Part shown: one piece after another, positions 37,803 to 48,029 of the stretch
Layout: each line of letters starts with the position of its first letter
How positions within the stretch are numbered: the first letter of the stretch is position 1
From: Phyllostachys edulis
Lineage: Eukaryota > Streptophyta > Magnoliopsida > Poales > Poaceae
Length of the DNA stretch: 64,000 bases
NCBI GenBank assembly: GCA_036346405.1
Contig: CM070554.1
Span: forward strand, 42,274,204 to 42,338,203
Direction: 5' to 3'
The notes under the pieces: model-generated
Seen by the model: only the letters and a program-made list of their open reading frames with translations
What the model was told of the DNA's origin: nothing
The model's database searches: none
Translations under genes and position numbers: made by a program

Positions 37803-40419
37803 TGTAAGATCGAGGAGGCCGACTAGAGGGGGGTGAATAGGCGGTTTTAAAAACTTATTTGGCTAAAACTGAGTTTTATACGAAATTGTAAATCAATTCG
37901 GTTTTGCACAATTAAAGCCTAAATCAACTAGTCTTTACTAAGTGCAGCAACAATATGAGACTATATAAAGAATAACAATCATACACAAACAAGTAAGCAA
38001 TTTAATATAGGAAATGTAAATTGCAATAGTAAAGCACAAGAACAAACCACAAAGACACGATGATGTTTTACCATGGTAATCGGAGACTTACCGGTCTCCC
38101 CTAATCCATGTTGAGGTAAGCCCAAAATTAATTGGACCAGCTTCACGAATTAAGCCAAACACCTCCGAGGTATGTCCAACCACTTGGACCGGTTCCAAAC
38201 CGAACCAATACCTCGATCTACTAGGGTTGCTCTTTCCTCCCCTCCAGAGATGGCGAGCACCAAACCACTCACAACTGACGGGCCTTCTCACAAGCTTCTT
38301 TGAGAAGATCACCGAATCACGACTCCTCCATGTCGTCTAGGTGTCGGCAAACACCAAGAGTAACAAGTCTAAGACTCTCACTTGAACTAATCAAGTGTCT
38401 TAGCTCAATGAATACACAATCCACTACCTAAGGCAACACATGCACTTAGGATTTGCTCTCCAAGCTCACTAAGTATAACACATGCACAAAAGAGATGAGA
38501 GGGCTTGCACTAGCTCAATAGAATGTGTAACAACACTAGCAACTCTCCCACAACCGGCCAAGGTAGGTATTTATAGCCCACACACAAAAACTAGCCATTG
38601 GGACAAAGTCTGCTGAAAAATCAACATGAGCGGTACTACCGCCAACCAAGTCACGGTACTACCACACCACTACTACACACAGTAACGGCTATATCAGAAG
38701 CTCTGAACTAGCCGTTGGAAATTGACATGGTACTACCGCCAACCAAGGTGCGGTACTACTGCTTGGGCTGATCATACCGCACAACGGATCGGTACTACCG
38801 TTCGCAGGGTTTCCAACTCAGGCCGAAAAGTCACTTCTTTGGATTTTACATACCGCCGTCTACAAAACGGAACAACCGAGGAGCGGTAGTTCCGCTAAAC
38901 AAGCGGTCATACCGCATTGTGGTCGTACCGCCAAGTAAAGCTCGGAACTACCGTTTCCAGGGTGAGGCACCAAACCAAAACGGTGTCTCTATGTTTTAAA
39001 CGAACCGCCAACTAGAAATCAATCCGACCGGGTTGCGGTAGTACCGCACCACGAGCCAGTCGTACCGTTGAGCGGTAGTACCGTAGACAACACACCTGTA
39101 CTACCAATTTTTCTGAGAAAGCAGCAGTTTGCATCTAGAACAAACTCAATTGCAAAACACATTTGTCAATTGATTAGTGATGCAAACAAAGGATCAAAAG
39201 CAAGATTCTCAACAAGTTGCAAAACACATTTGCAAACTTTTAGAATCAATGCCACAACGAATAAGGTACATGGACTTAAACCATTTGCAAAACACATTCG
39301 CAAACTAAAGTCACATACTACAAGGATTATGCATGAGCCTCAACTATTTGCAAAACACATTCACAAATATAGGCAACATGCTCACGAGAGCTAGAGCAAG
39401 CACAATGAGCTATCAACACATGACTAACTCAAGCTACTAATCAAGACCCCTCTTAATAGTATGGCAACCTATACTAGCAATCCGGTCTCCAACCAAACAC
39501 CAAGACCGCTAAAAGACTAGGAACACATCCTTAGCCCTAGCTAGTCATACCTTTGCCTTGCACATCCTCTTAAAGCTTGATGACACACATCTTCACTTAA
39601 AGTCCGGGTTCTTGACTTGAATGCTCATCAACATATGATGAGTTCCTTTGCTTCGGGATCTTGATTTGATGCTCATCAACACATGATGACATCCTTCATC
39701 CCGAGTCTTGATATGTATCAACACATGATGCATCCTTTACTCCAAGCTCTTGACTCGATGACTATCAACTCATGATGTCATCCCAAGTCTTCATCACTAT
39801 AGAACAAAACCTATTCATCCAACTCATGGAAAATGTTAGTTCCATAATATGATTATCATTAATTACCACAACATACCATCAACTCATGATGGTGGGACAA
39901 GATACCACAATCTTTCCCTCTTTGGTAATTTATGATAATCACTTCAATTTCACATAATTGAATGTAGATAAATTATGAGTATATGTGAACTACACAAGTT
40001 TTATATACTCAAGGTTATATGAGTATATCTGAACTACACAAGTTATGATATACTCATATGATATGTTTCAAAGTAAAGATCATTAATATATGTGGAAAAG
40101 GAATATGGATCAATACTAATGAAACCACAAAACATAGAGTGAACTCCCCCTAAATGTGTACATACACAAATTGTGTAATAGGAACATATGCACATATTCA
40201 AGTTAGACTTTTATTGGAGTTCAACCTATATTTTGGATCCGAGGAATGCAACAAGATATAGGAGTATAATGTCGAATGCATATCTATTTGATTTTCACCT
40301 TTATATCCAAATGAGACTAAACAATATGTATAACAAAAGAAATGTTAGTCTCACAAATAGATTTGTCATTAATAACCAAAATACTCCATTAACATATAAT
40401 GGCGGATCTAGATTCTTCA
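37803..40419 (-). repeat. 5' LTR of Copia B (2617 bp, intact)
   Basis: On the plus strand it starts TGTAAGATCGAGGAGG and ends TCTAGATTCTTCA. The whole length is collinear with the pieces at 1468-1627, 25962-27467 and 32666-33623. It contains a cluster of GCGGTAGTACCGC-like palindromes (about 38620-39105), four spaced TTTGCAAAACACATT units (about 39150-39370), and CATCAACACATGATG hairpin units (about 39600-39785). It should hold the promoter for the minus-strand gag RNA; I did not assign a TATA box. Confidence 0.9.
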
Positions 40420-40424
40420 TCTTT

Positions 40425-41675
40425 CTGCAAATCTCCACGATGGAGACGTCGCCAAACTTGACCGATCCCTTCACCGTCTCGTCGGGAGACGTGATCATCG
40501 ACCGATTCCCTGTCATGTGGTTGTTGGTACCCATGTCGGGGTACCACTCGTTGCTGCCAGTCACCACTGGGATTACCTTCTCCTCGTTGAGGAACACCAT
40601 CTGCTGCATTGCCCTATCCACGGCTTGGACGAGCTCATAGTGCTCGACAATCAGCAGTGCCGGTGCGTCGTCCTGTGCACGGGTCAGGTGCGCCTCCTGC
40701 CTACGCTCGCACCGTGACTTCCGGCACTCTTTTGACTAGTGCCCCATTATGCCACAGTTGCAGCACTTCACCGTCGCCCGGTTGCGGCCGCTGCTCAGCG
40801 TGCCGTCATCTCTTTGGCCACGATCACTGCGCCCATGGACCTACGGCCGGCCACGCTGGCGACTGTCACCGCTGCTCGTACCACCGCCGCGATTACCTCC
40901 TAACGCAGCTTCCCCTTGCTGCCTGTTCTTCATGCGCACGAGCCACTCCTCGAACTCCTTGCGAAGGACTTTCGTTGACTCCTCTTCGGATAAGAGTAGC
41001 CGCGTACCGGTATTGCTGGTGTCGTCGCACCCGTATTGCTATTCCACCACTCAAAGCCGACCGGTGAGCTCCTCAACTGACAATGTGCTTAAGTGCAGCA
41101 ACGTTTCGATCGCGATTGCCACTTGGATGTACCTGGATGGCACAACGCGAAGGGATTTCTTCACTACCTTCTCTTCTTCCACCGAGGACTCGAAGGTGGT
41201 TGACGAGGCTCGTAATTCTCATGGAGAATTTGTCCACCGTTTCTCCCTCCTTGAACTGGATGTCCTCAAACTCCTTGCGCAGCTATTACGCGTTTGCCTC
41301 GCGGACACGATCCACGCCCATCCTCATCATCTTCAAGGCATCCCATGCCTCCTTGGCCGTGTTCTTCACAGCCAACATGGACAGCATGTCTGGTGTCACG
41401 GCTCGGAGGATGGCTACCAGGGCCATCATGTCCTCCCTCTCGCTAGCGTTGCCGGGATCGATTATCGCCCACAGTCCTTGCGCCTTCAGGTTCACCCTTA
41501 TCACGAGAGCCCAGTCGGTGTAGTTCGTCGCCGTCAGCGTGGGGTAGACGACAGCGTTGCTAGATTCCCTCACGACGCGCTCCTACACCACCTGCTCGCG
41601 TTCTCCCCTTCGTGCCCTGCTCCGTCTGCGCTCCCGGGGTGGAGTACGTGAGCCGGACTGGGATCGCGAGGCCAT
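40425..41675 (-). pseudogene. Copia A gag and protease fragment
   Basis: This is the upstream part of the Copia A polyprotein. I take the start as the ATG at 41675, nine bases after the primer site. The N-terminal gag region contains NAVVYPTLTATNYTDWA and a UBN2-like region (about 41570-41090), then an RNA-binding CCHC knuckle CCNCGIMGH..SKEC near 40760-40720. The protease motif near 40540 reads WYPDMGTNNHMTGN where a copia protease normally has D-S-G, so the catalytic triplet is damaged. Several stops and frame changes are present. The fragment ends at 40425 in the 5-bp target duplication of Copia B. When one duplication copy is removed, the frame joins directly to the piece ending at 1467, which shows that the two pieces were once one gene. 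Confidence 0.85.
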
Positions 41676-41683
41676 GGTAGTCA

Positions 41684-41696
41684 GGCTCTGATACCA
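41684..41696 (-). other. Primer binding site of Copia A
   Basis: The minus strand reads TGGTATCAGAGCC. This is the usual initiator-methionine tRNA primer site of plant copia elements, two bases inside the LTR edge at 41699. It fixes the orientation of Copia A and the inner edge of its 5' LTR. Confidence 0.85.
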
Positions 41697-41698
41697 AT

Positions 41699-41992
41699 TG
41701 ATATTACTGGGTCGAGCTAACGTACGCAAATGCTCTGGACACGCGAGGAAAAAAGATGAACAATGGAAGTTTGTGCTGCCAAAACTTGACTAGCCTTTTC
41801 TGCTTCTTCTCTTCTTATACTAAACAAAAGACTCTCTACATACCATGTTACATGCAATACGTTACATGCAATGAAAATGAGTAACTGCCATGCGCCTGCT
41901 CAGCTAGCAACGTTCACGCAAGCCAGCAATGAAGAGCTATCAATGACTGCTAATGCGAATGAAAAAATGAAACATTACTAGACTTAAAACAG
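41699..41992 (-). repeat. 5' LTR of Copia A (outer edge approximate)
   Basis: On the plus strand the LTR opens with TGATATTACTGGG directly after the primer site. A plausible outer end is the CA at 41991-41992, giving a length near 294 bp. The partner LTR is outside the window, so the outer end cannot be checked. It would carry the promoter for the minus-strand gag-pol transcript. Confidence 0.5.
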
Positions 41993-42244
41993 CATTAAGG
42001 ATTTAAGTATTAAGGATTAGGCTCCTGAAAGCATGCGACGTGATTGAACCTAACAGACATCATAGTGTTGCTTTCTGGCACACTAAAGACTAAAGAGAGC
42101 ACACAATGATCATTTGCAACGGAAAGTCTCTCACGCTTCTGGTCACCAGGTGCAGCAGACAGTGTTTCATCTGTTGGCAGTGCTCCAGATGGCCGGCCAA
42201 CTTCGGCAAATCTGAAACGCGCAAAGGCGAACAAAAATGTCGTG
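41993..42244. other. Short unassigned stretch
   Basis: This lies between the Copia A LTR and the duplicated segment. On the minus strand a possible exon (FAEVGRPSGALPTDETLSA, about 42210-42120) sits after TTTCAG, which could be a splice acceptor. I do not recognise the protein. Confidence 0.3.
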
Positions 42245-42936
42245 ATATCACCAATTGCAATTTGCCAATCGCGAGCGGAATGACCAAACTGCAAAACATT
42301 TTCATGTGCTGTTTCTATTACACCAGTCTAGAGTAAGCACCTGATTACATTAATTTCGAACTTCTATCCAAATATATAAGGAGTTCCTGAGCTAGGATTC
42401 AGATGGCACTCGATTTTCTAAATAGACAACTTTAGCCAGTCATTAGGGCACATTTAGACCATCACACTTCTCTGGCCCAACCAATTCAGAGTTTCAGACA
42501 GATCGACCTCTCTAGGATGATACTATCTTCACATGTATTGTATTTAATCACTTTGTAGTTTGCATTTAGTAAAAGTAACTTAGTATGTGAAACACCAAAT
42601 CCTTTGTTACAAAGATCCATATTTCTGGTCTTACATGATTGTTTTTAACAAATGTGTTTTTCACCCCCTCTTGTGGGGATCAAACCCGGGTCAAGAGAGC
42701 TACTTTAGTTACTGCCTCCATCAGCAATGAAAAGATCATGGAATGCACTGCACAATATACTATGATCTCTGGCAGATCTGATTATGTTACTGTAATTGAA
42801 GGTTAGGTCAAACAAAATATCGGGATCATGACAGCTTAGCACTTTTGTTCTTTCTGTCTAGTCATGTGGTGGTGCCTTGTCTATGGCGACAGTAATTAAC
42901 GCCTTCCCATGCAATGAGTCGGCAAATATAACTAGG
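42245..42936. repeat. Duplicated segment, copy 1
   Basis: It is collinear with 57246-57917, with few substitutions and one 20-25 bp indel (around 42665). Homology begins at ATATCACCAATTGC and ends at AACTAGG, right against the kinase fragment. No open frame is shared by both copies that resembles a known gene. Confidence 0.88.
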
Positions 42937-43874
42937 CAAATATAAACGGAGGGACAAAAGTGGCGATCAAGCGTGCCAACCAGAGATCCCAGCAGGGCTT
43001 TCATGAGTTCCAGACCGAAATAGAGATGCTGTGCAAGTTCCGCCATCGCCACCTTGTGTCTTTGATTGGCTACTGTGAGGACAGGAATGAGATGATTCTG
43101 GTGTATACAACTTATACAACACCAGAAATCCACCACTGCCGTGGCAGCAACACCAGAAATCCACCACTGCCGTGGCAGCAGCGCCTTGAGATCTGCATCG
43201 GTGCAGCTCGAGGGCTGCATTACCTGCACACCGGCGAGGAGCAAACTGTCATCCACCGTGACGTGAAGACCACCAACATTCTATTAGATGACAAGTTAGT
43301 GGCAAAGGTTTCTGACTTCGGGCTCTCTAAGGCCAGTCCGGACATTGACAGCACCCACGTGAGCACCGCTGTGAAAGGCACCTTCGGTTATGTTGATCCG
43401 GAGTACTTCCGGCTGCAGCGTCTCACCAAGAAATCAGATGTGTACTCCTTTGGGGTCGTGTCGTTTGAGATCCTGTGCGCGCGCCCTGTGATAAACACTG
43501 GCCTTCCAGACGAGCGAGTGAGCTTGCGTGACTGGGCGCTTTCTTGCCAAAAGAAAGGTGTACTCGACGAGATCATCGACCCTCATCTCAAGGGGAAAAT
43601 CACCCCTCAATGCTTCAGGAAATTTGCAAAGACAGCGGCGCAATGTGTTGCTGATCGTAGCATGGATAGGCCATCGATGGGTGATGTACTTTGCAACCTC
43701 GAGGTCGCACTCCAGCTGCAGGAGAGTGCAGGGGACAACAGCAGCTGTGCTGGGGGGACGTCATCCCTTGAGATGACCGGGGTGCACCCAGACAATCCAT
43801 CGACTCACTCTACAATGAGTGCTGCAGGGCAGGAGGCCATCTTTTCAGATATTACGCGTCCAGAACGCCGATGA
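42937..43874 (+). pseudogene. CrRLK1L-type receptor kinase, kinase-domain fragment
   Basis: An open frame starts directly after a TAG and has no ATG at its beginning. Homology begins at GGTKVAIKRAN, so the glycine-rich loop, transmembrane segment and malectin-like ectodomain are missing. Numbering from the GTG at 42960, the ATP lysine is at residue 4, the helix-C glutamate near 20, HRD at 99-101, DFG at 119-121, and GTFGYVDPEYF at 140-150. VYSFGVVSFEILCARP and DRPSMGDVLCNLEVALQLQ follow. The serine/threonine-rich tail and a natural stop are present. Between residues 50 and 70 the sequence is disturbed by a 31-bp tandem duplication (43117-43147 and 43148-43178). CrRLK1L kinases (FERONIA/HERK type) sense wall state at the plasma membrane. 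This looks like a transposed or decayed 3' gene piece. Family call is confident; expression is unknown. Confidence 0.85.
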
Positions 43875-44221
43875 CAGCAAACTGCAGGTAAAGTTTCTAT
43901 TTCACATTCATATCCATGACTTACGGCATGTATGCTATTCTATTAGCTGGTTAATCTATATGATCAACATATGTTCTAGTGGTCTTGCAAAAGTCGTACA
44001 GAACTCTTAAATGTCTTATAATTAATCGATATATTAGATTTTTTCCCCCTCAATATCGTAGTCTGCTCGAGTGGTAACTTGTTACATATGTAATTGCCAA
44101 GGAATCATTCTTTCAGGTGTCTGGGTGCATATTATTTTACTAAGTGCAGTAAGCACCCTCCCTCCTCCGAGTCAATCAGGAACTGACAATGAAGTAATCA
44201 ATATAATGGGAGTCACCAGGG
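43875..44221. other. Unassigned flank 3' of the kinase fragment
   Basis: This is AT-rich sequence after the kinase stop, perhaps the former 3' untranslated region and downstream DNA. I see no gene. It ends in the 8-bp target duplication CACCAGGG (44214-44221) of the hAT MITE. Confidence 0.4.
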
Positions 44222-44397
44222 CAGTGGCGGATCTAGGTCTCGAACCTCCGGTGCAACAGCCTGAGACCCAGATTAAAAATATCAAGTGATACTGTTAAGA
44301 ATGGGCCAGCTACATCATGTTACAATAAACACAAGTTTAATCTTAGGCCGGCCCGAGACTTGACTATAAGCTGGCTACGCCCCTGCACCAGCCCCTG
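44222..44397. mobile_element. hAT-type MITE, 176 bp
   Basis: The left end is CAGTGGCGGATCTAGG and the right end in reverse is CAGGGGC, with the inner motif CAGGGGCGTAGCCAGC. The 8-bp target copies CACCAGGG at 44214-44221 and 44398-44405 are identical. The right end is duplicated: CCCCTGCACCAG occurs in tandem, so the usual end lies 12 bp inside the present one. There is no coding capacity. Confidence 0.75.
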
Positions 44398-44949
44398 CAC
44401 CAGGGTGCAATGGAGATCCGGAGCCAGCCTCGCAGATTCTTCGCATCTTATCCGGGCTGGTTCAGAGCAAAATGTACTAGAAGGCATGAAAAATTCTATG
44501 TAGTACCCATCCAATAGTCAAAACGTGGAATTCATCTAATATCGTAATTATAACACCAAGTTCCGTGCACTTGAGTTACTTGTTTAATTCGGATATCGTG
44601 TCCTTGGCCTAGGTTTATCTGTATTCTGTAAGAACAATGTCATGTCTGTCCTCAAAGGAGAAGGGACGAAAGAACAGTTCCGGCCATCTAACCCTGGTGA
44701 TTCAAAAGAAAACGAAATAATTTGATGATTTTTTTAAGGATCGAATTCGAGGAAGCCAGTTCTGACTTTCTTACCTAGCTTCTGTAAAAGAGGATGATGC
44801 CATGCAGTGGGTTGTTCAAGCCAGTTCTGAGGAGGAAGCATTGTTTCGGTAGAAGAAGGGGAGAAGCGAGAGTGCTGTGAGGAGGAAGGCCTATTCGTTG
44901 TTTGCTATGAGGAGCAAAAGTGCTGCCGGAGTGAGCTATAGAGGAGAAT
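44398..44949. other. Unassigned stretch before Copia F
   Basis: I see no gene. No LTR resembling 50865-51160 is present, so Copia F has lost its 5' LTR. The part from about 44740 may be its remaining leader. Confidence 0.4.
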
Positions 44950-44989
44950 TAAGGACTGCAGCATGTGCTCGAGAAGTTGGCACAACTTC

Positions 44990-46110
44990 TTACTGAGAAG
45001 ATGGTTGGGGTATCGTCCTCAGGCAGGACAATTGTCCCTTATGATGAGACGATGCAGAAAATAGAATTGATGTCGAATGATGTTAAGGTGGAAGGTGTGA
45101 GAAATTACTTAAGTTAGTTACGGAGGGCATTATTGATTCTGAGGACAAAAGGGCTGAAGAGCTTCGTCAAAGGAGAATCAATTGAACTGGTGGATAAGAC
45201 GGGTGCAGGATGACGAACTTAGAGTACTACCAACTCACTAGTGGTGGTGTGACTATTGAGTTCTGTGTCTCTGACTATTGCTGCAATTGTCGAGACCATC
45301 TCAAATACGACTGAGGTATGGAAAGCTCTATCAAAATTGTACTTATGGAAAGCTCTATCAAAATTGTACTTAGGAGCAGAAAATGTGATGCTGATAGTTG
45401 AGACACAGGAGAGAGTTAGTGATTTGAGACAGGGGGAGAGCCCCATGATGGAGTATGTTGCTGAATTACAGCGATTGTGGGTTGATCTAGATCACTACGA
45501 TCCTCTAAAGTTGCCTCATGCAGACTGCATATCCACTGTTAAGAAGTGGATTGAACGTAGACGGATGATTGAATTTCTAAAAGGGCTAAATCCAAGATTT
45601 GATGGAAGGCGAGCTACTATCTTTCACCAGCCTACTCTTCCTACACTGGAGGAAGCAATTGCTGCTATTGCTCAAGAAGAGACTAGATTAAAGGTGATGA
45701 CAAACCTTTGCATTGCGATTACTCATCCGCGCTTTGCGATGAATCAAACAAGATATTGTTTCAATTGTGGTGAGACAGGTCACCTGAGCCGTAACTGTCT
45801 CTATCCCTGCAAGCCTAATCGAAGAAAAGATCGGGTCTATGTTAAGAGTGGACATAAAGGAGGTGGAAACAAGGAAGGCCAGAGTAACTACAAGACGAAC
45901 TTTGTAATGACTAGAGAAGAGTCACCTGAATGTGTGGAGGTCGCGGTTGCAGAGCTAGAGGAGCTGAGGCAGCTAAAGAAGAGAGTTGAAAATTTAGGAA
46001 ATAAAGACGAAAGGACTGCGAATGTATCCTGCGCTTCCACTAATCTGGCTCACTCAAATCCAGGTAAATGGATTATAGATTCGGGTGCATCAACACATGT
46101 TATGGGTATG
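44990..46110 (+). pseudogene. Copia F gag and protease
   Basis: The N-terminal part (44990-45255) reads in frame with two stops (RTIVPYDETMQKIELM, LRRALLILRTKGLKSF). From 45256 the frame is open. It has the gag domain TIAAIVETISNTTEVWKALS, in which a short stretch, KALSKLYLW/G, is tandemly duplicated (about 45322-45370), then MMEYVAELQRLW and MIEFLKGLNPRFDGRRA. The CCHC knuckle is YCFNCGETGHLSRNC (about 45755-45800). The protease opens KWIIDSGASTHVMGM (about 46066), with the catalytic D-S-G intact. The protein forms the particle and processes the polyprotein. Confidence 0.85.
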
Positions 46111-46523
46111 TTGGATGGATTTAAATCATATACTCTATTCTCACCCACATACATGGAAACTATCCAAACGGCTGATGTAACATCTCAACCCATTAAAGGT
46201 GTTGGTGTTGTCCAATGCAGTACTTCCATTACACTACCATCAGTTTTACATGTTCCATTATTTCTAGTCAATTTGCTCTCAATAAGTTCATTGGTTGATT
46301 ATTTGGATTGCTAGGTTATATTTGATTGAGAAACTTGTCTTGTTCAGGAGAGACAAAGTGGCAGAAAGCTTGGGACTGGCGTCAAGAGTAATGGGTTGTG
46401 GTACTTGGATCCAAGGGAGAGAGATGTTGGGCTATGTATTGCTTTGGTGGCGACGTCAAGTGAAGAGGAGGCTAGGGTAATGTTTATGCATTGTCGGCTG
46501 GGACATATATCTTTTGAAACTAT
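46111..46523 (+). pseudogene. Copia F protease end and pre-integrase
   Basis: The protease continues to SVLHVPLFLVNLLSIS (about 46290). After a stop and a frame change it resumes with NGLWYLDPRERD and the pre-integrase block MFMHCRLGHISFE. It is cut at 46523 by the CACTA element, whose target duplication TAT lies in this codon run. Confidence 0.8.
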
Positions 46524-48029
46524 CACTACTACAGAAAAGGCCTTCACAGACGGTTCAAAAACGTCATCACGTACGGTTTCGTGAACTGTTTGAGTTTATG
46601 GGTCAGTGATGACATGAGGTCATCACAGACGGTTTTTGAACCGTTTGTGAAAAAAGCTATCGCAGACGGTTCTGAACAAGAACCGTCTATGATAGTCTAT
46701 TTTCATAGACGGTTCTGAACAAGAACCATCTGTAATAATTTACTTATCACAGACGGTTCTTGTTCAAAATCGTCTGTGATAGTTTTTTCTATTGTAAAAA
46801 AAATCGGATTTTGAGCCAAACCAATTAATTGCTGGACAATAGTTTCCATATGCAACCTCTAGCAAGCAACTAAGATCCAATTAAAATTCTAATGGCAAAC
46901 ACATTATAAGAAAGGGAAACTAAAAGATTTCACAATGTCCCCTCCGAATGGGAAAAAAAGAATAAAGTTACAAAGTTAAACTAGCTAGAAACCATCTATG
47001 CCTCCAAGCTCCTGAAGAACTCATCGGCTTCTTGGATTGGTCTTGTGAGCTCCTCTCTGTACCTCGCCAGCATATCACAAGATGTTCTTGCATATCGTCG
47101 AGTTTGACTCAAGCTCGTCGGCAAGGAGAGACGACTGAAAACCTTCGACGGCGCTCCGACCTTAGGTAACACAAAATTAAGATAATTTTCTTTACAACAA
47201 CCAGCCAACAAATTGTGTATGTTTTGGAGATGTACACGTACCTTCCGGTAGTTTACCTCCTGCGACAGACAAGGAGCTCCTCCGCATCCCTCCTCCTTGT
47301 CGTCGTTGGCTATGTCTCCTCACCGAACCACGACAGGGAATCGAGCGTGGTCGCCGGAGCTCGGTGTGGGGAGGGGAGAGGGAGAGACTGATGTAAGACA
47401 AGGCTGGAGTGGCTATAATATATAAGGACAGCGCCAAAATATTTTGCCTCCCGCGCACACGTTCAAAAATTTTTGAACTCCTGCGCTGCGAATCACAGAC
47501 GATTTCATACAAAAAACCGTTTGTGATGATATATCATAGACGGTTCTTAATACGAACCGTCTGTGATAAGTATCTTATCACAGATGGTTTGTATTAAAAA
47601 AAACATCTGTGATATGTATCGTATCACAGACGGTTTGTATTAAAAATTGTCTCTGATTTTACCATGGCTTGAATCTGCAATTTTACCATGGCTTGCAATT
47701 TAGTGATTTCAAGCCATGGTAAAATCAGAAATACTTATCACAGACGGTTTTTAATACAAACCGTATGTGATGAGGACGGGAAGTCACAAACGGTTCGTAT
47801 TGAAAACCGTAGTATCACAGACAGTTCTTGTTCACAACCGTTTGTGATACTTCACATACGGTTTTCAACACGAACCGTCTGTGATATTACTTCTTCACAG
47901 ACGGTATTTAGCGTAGCCAGTAACACAGACGGTCGCTAAACCAAAACCGTCTGTGATTGCATTTAATACAAACGGTTTTGGTCAACCGTCTGTGATGAGG
48001 CGTCCAGTATTAGCCTTTTTGTAGTAGTG
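46524..48029. mobile_element. CACTA element 1, non-autonomous, with KNOX fragment (1506 bp)
   Basis: The ends are CACTACTACAGAAAAGGC and GCCTTTTTGTAGTAGTG, with target duplication TAT (46521-46523 and 48030-48032). The subterminal regions are filled with ACAGACGGTT and AACCGTCTGTGA words, often paired as hairpins; these are the usual transposase-binding repeats of CACTA elements. A 20-bp inverted repeat lies at 47653-47672 and 47708-47728. No transposase is encoded. The centre carries a KNOX gene fragment on the minus strand. Confidence 0.92.
46996..47330 (-). pseudogene. Captured KNOX homeobox-gene fragment in CACTA 1
   Basis: The second exon-like block (47160-46996) encodes KVGAPSKVFSRLS, a variant of the VGAPPEV-RL signature at the end of the KNOX1 domain. 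After a frame change it reads CDMLARYREELTRPIQEADE then FFRSLEA, the heart of KNOX2. It is preceded by an apparent 81-bp intron (47241-47161) with a good donor (GTACGTG) and an acceptor ending CTAAG, so the capture was from genomic DNA. The piece before the donor encodes a short acidic stretch and, in the sister copies, DCRK. The ELK and homeodomain are absent. Intact KNOX proteins are meristem transcription factors. This fragment has a frame break and is not a working gene. Confidence 0.75.

Larger units (their letters stand above)
1468..40419 (-). mobile_element. Copia B: gag-only SIRE/Maximus-like LTR retrotransposon, split by later insertions
   Basis: The element is bounded by TG at 1468 and CA at 40419, with target duplications CCTTT (1463-1467) and TCTTT (40420-40424) that differ at one base. 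Its right LTR is 37803-40419 (2617 bp). Its left LTR is cut into three pieces, 1468-1627, 25962-27467 and 32666-33623, which sum to 2614 bp once target duplications are removed. The net length is about 9.4 kb. The 4.2-kb internal region holds a primer site, a gag gene and a polypurine tract, but no protease, integrase, reverse transcriptase or RNase H. It therefore had to be mobilised in trans. The GTGGTATCAGAGC primer site, zinc-knuckle gag and AAAAAGGGGGAGAT tract fit SIRE/Maximus elements of grasses. Confidence 0.9.

Noticed and set aside
40749..41651. 300-codon open frame on the plus strand
   Set aside because: It is antisense to the Copia A gag, has biased arginine/serine-rich composition and no known motif.
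42010..42294. 95-codon minus-strand open frame left of the kinase
   Set aside because: It runs into the duplicated segment and is not kept in copy 2; no protein family is recognised, so it is noted only as a possible exon.
42960..43874. The kinase reading taken as a complete gene
   Set aside because: It lacks an ATG, glycine loop, transmembrane segment and ectodomain, and begins right after a stop at the edge of a duplicated segment.
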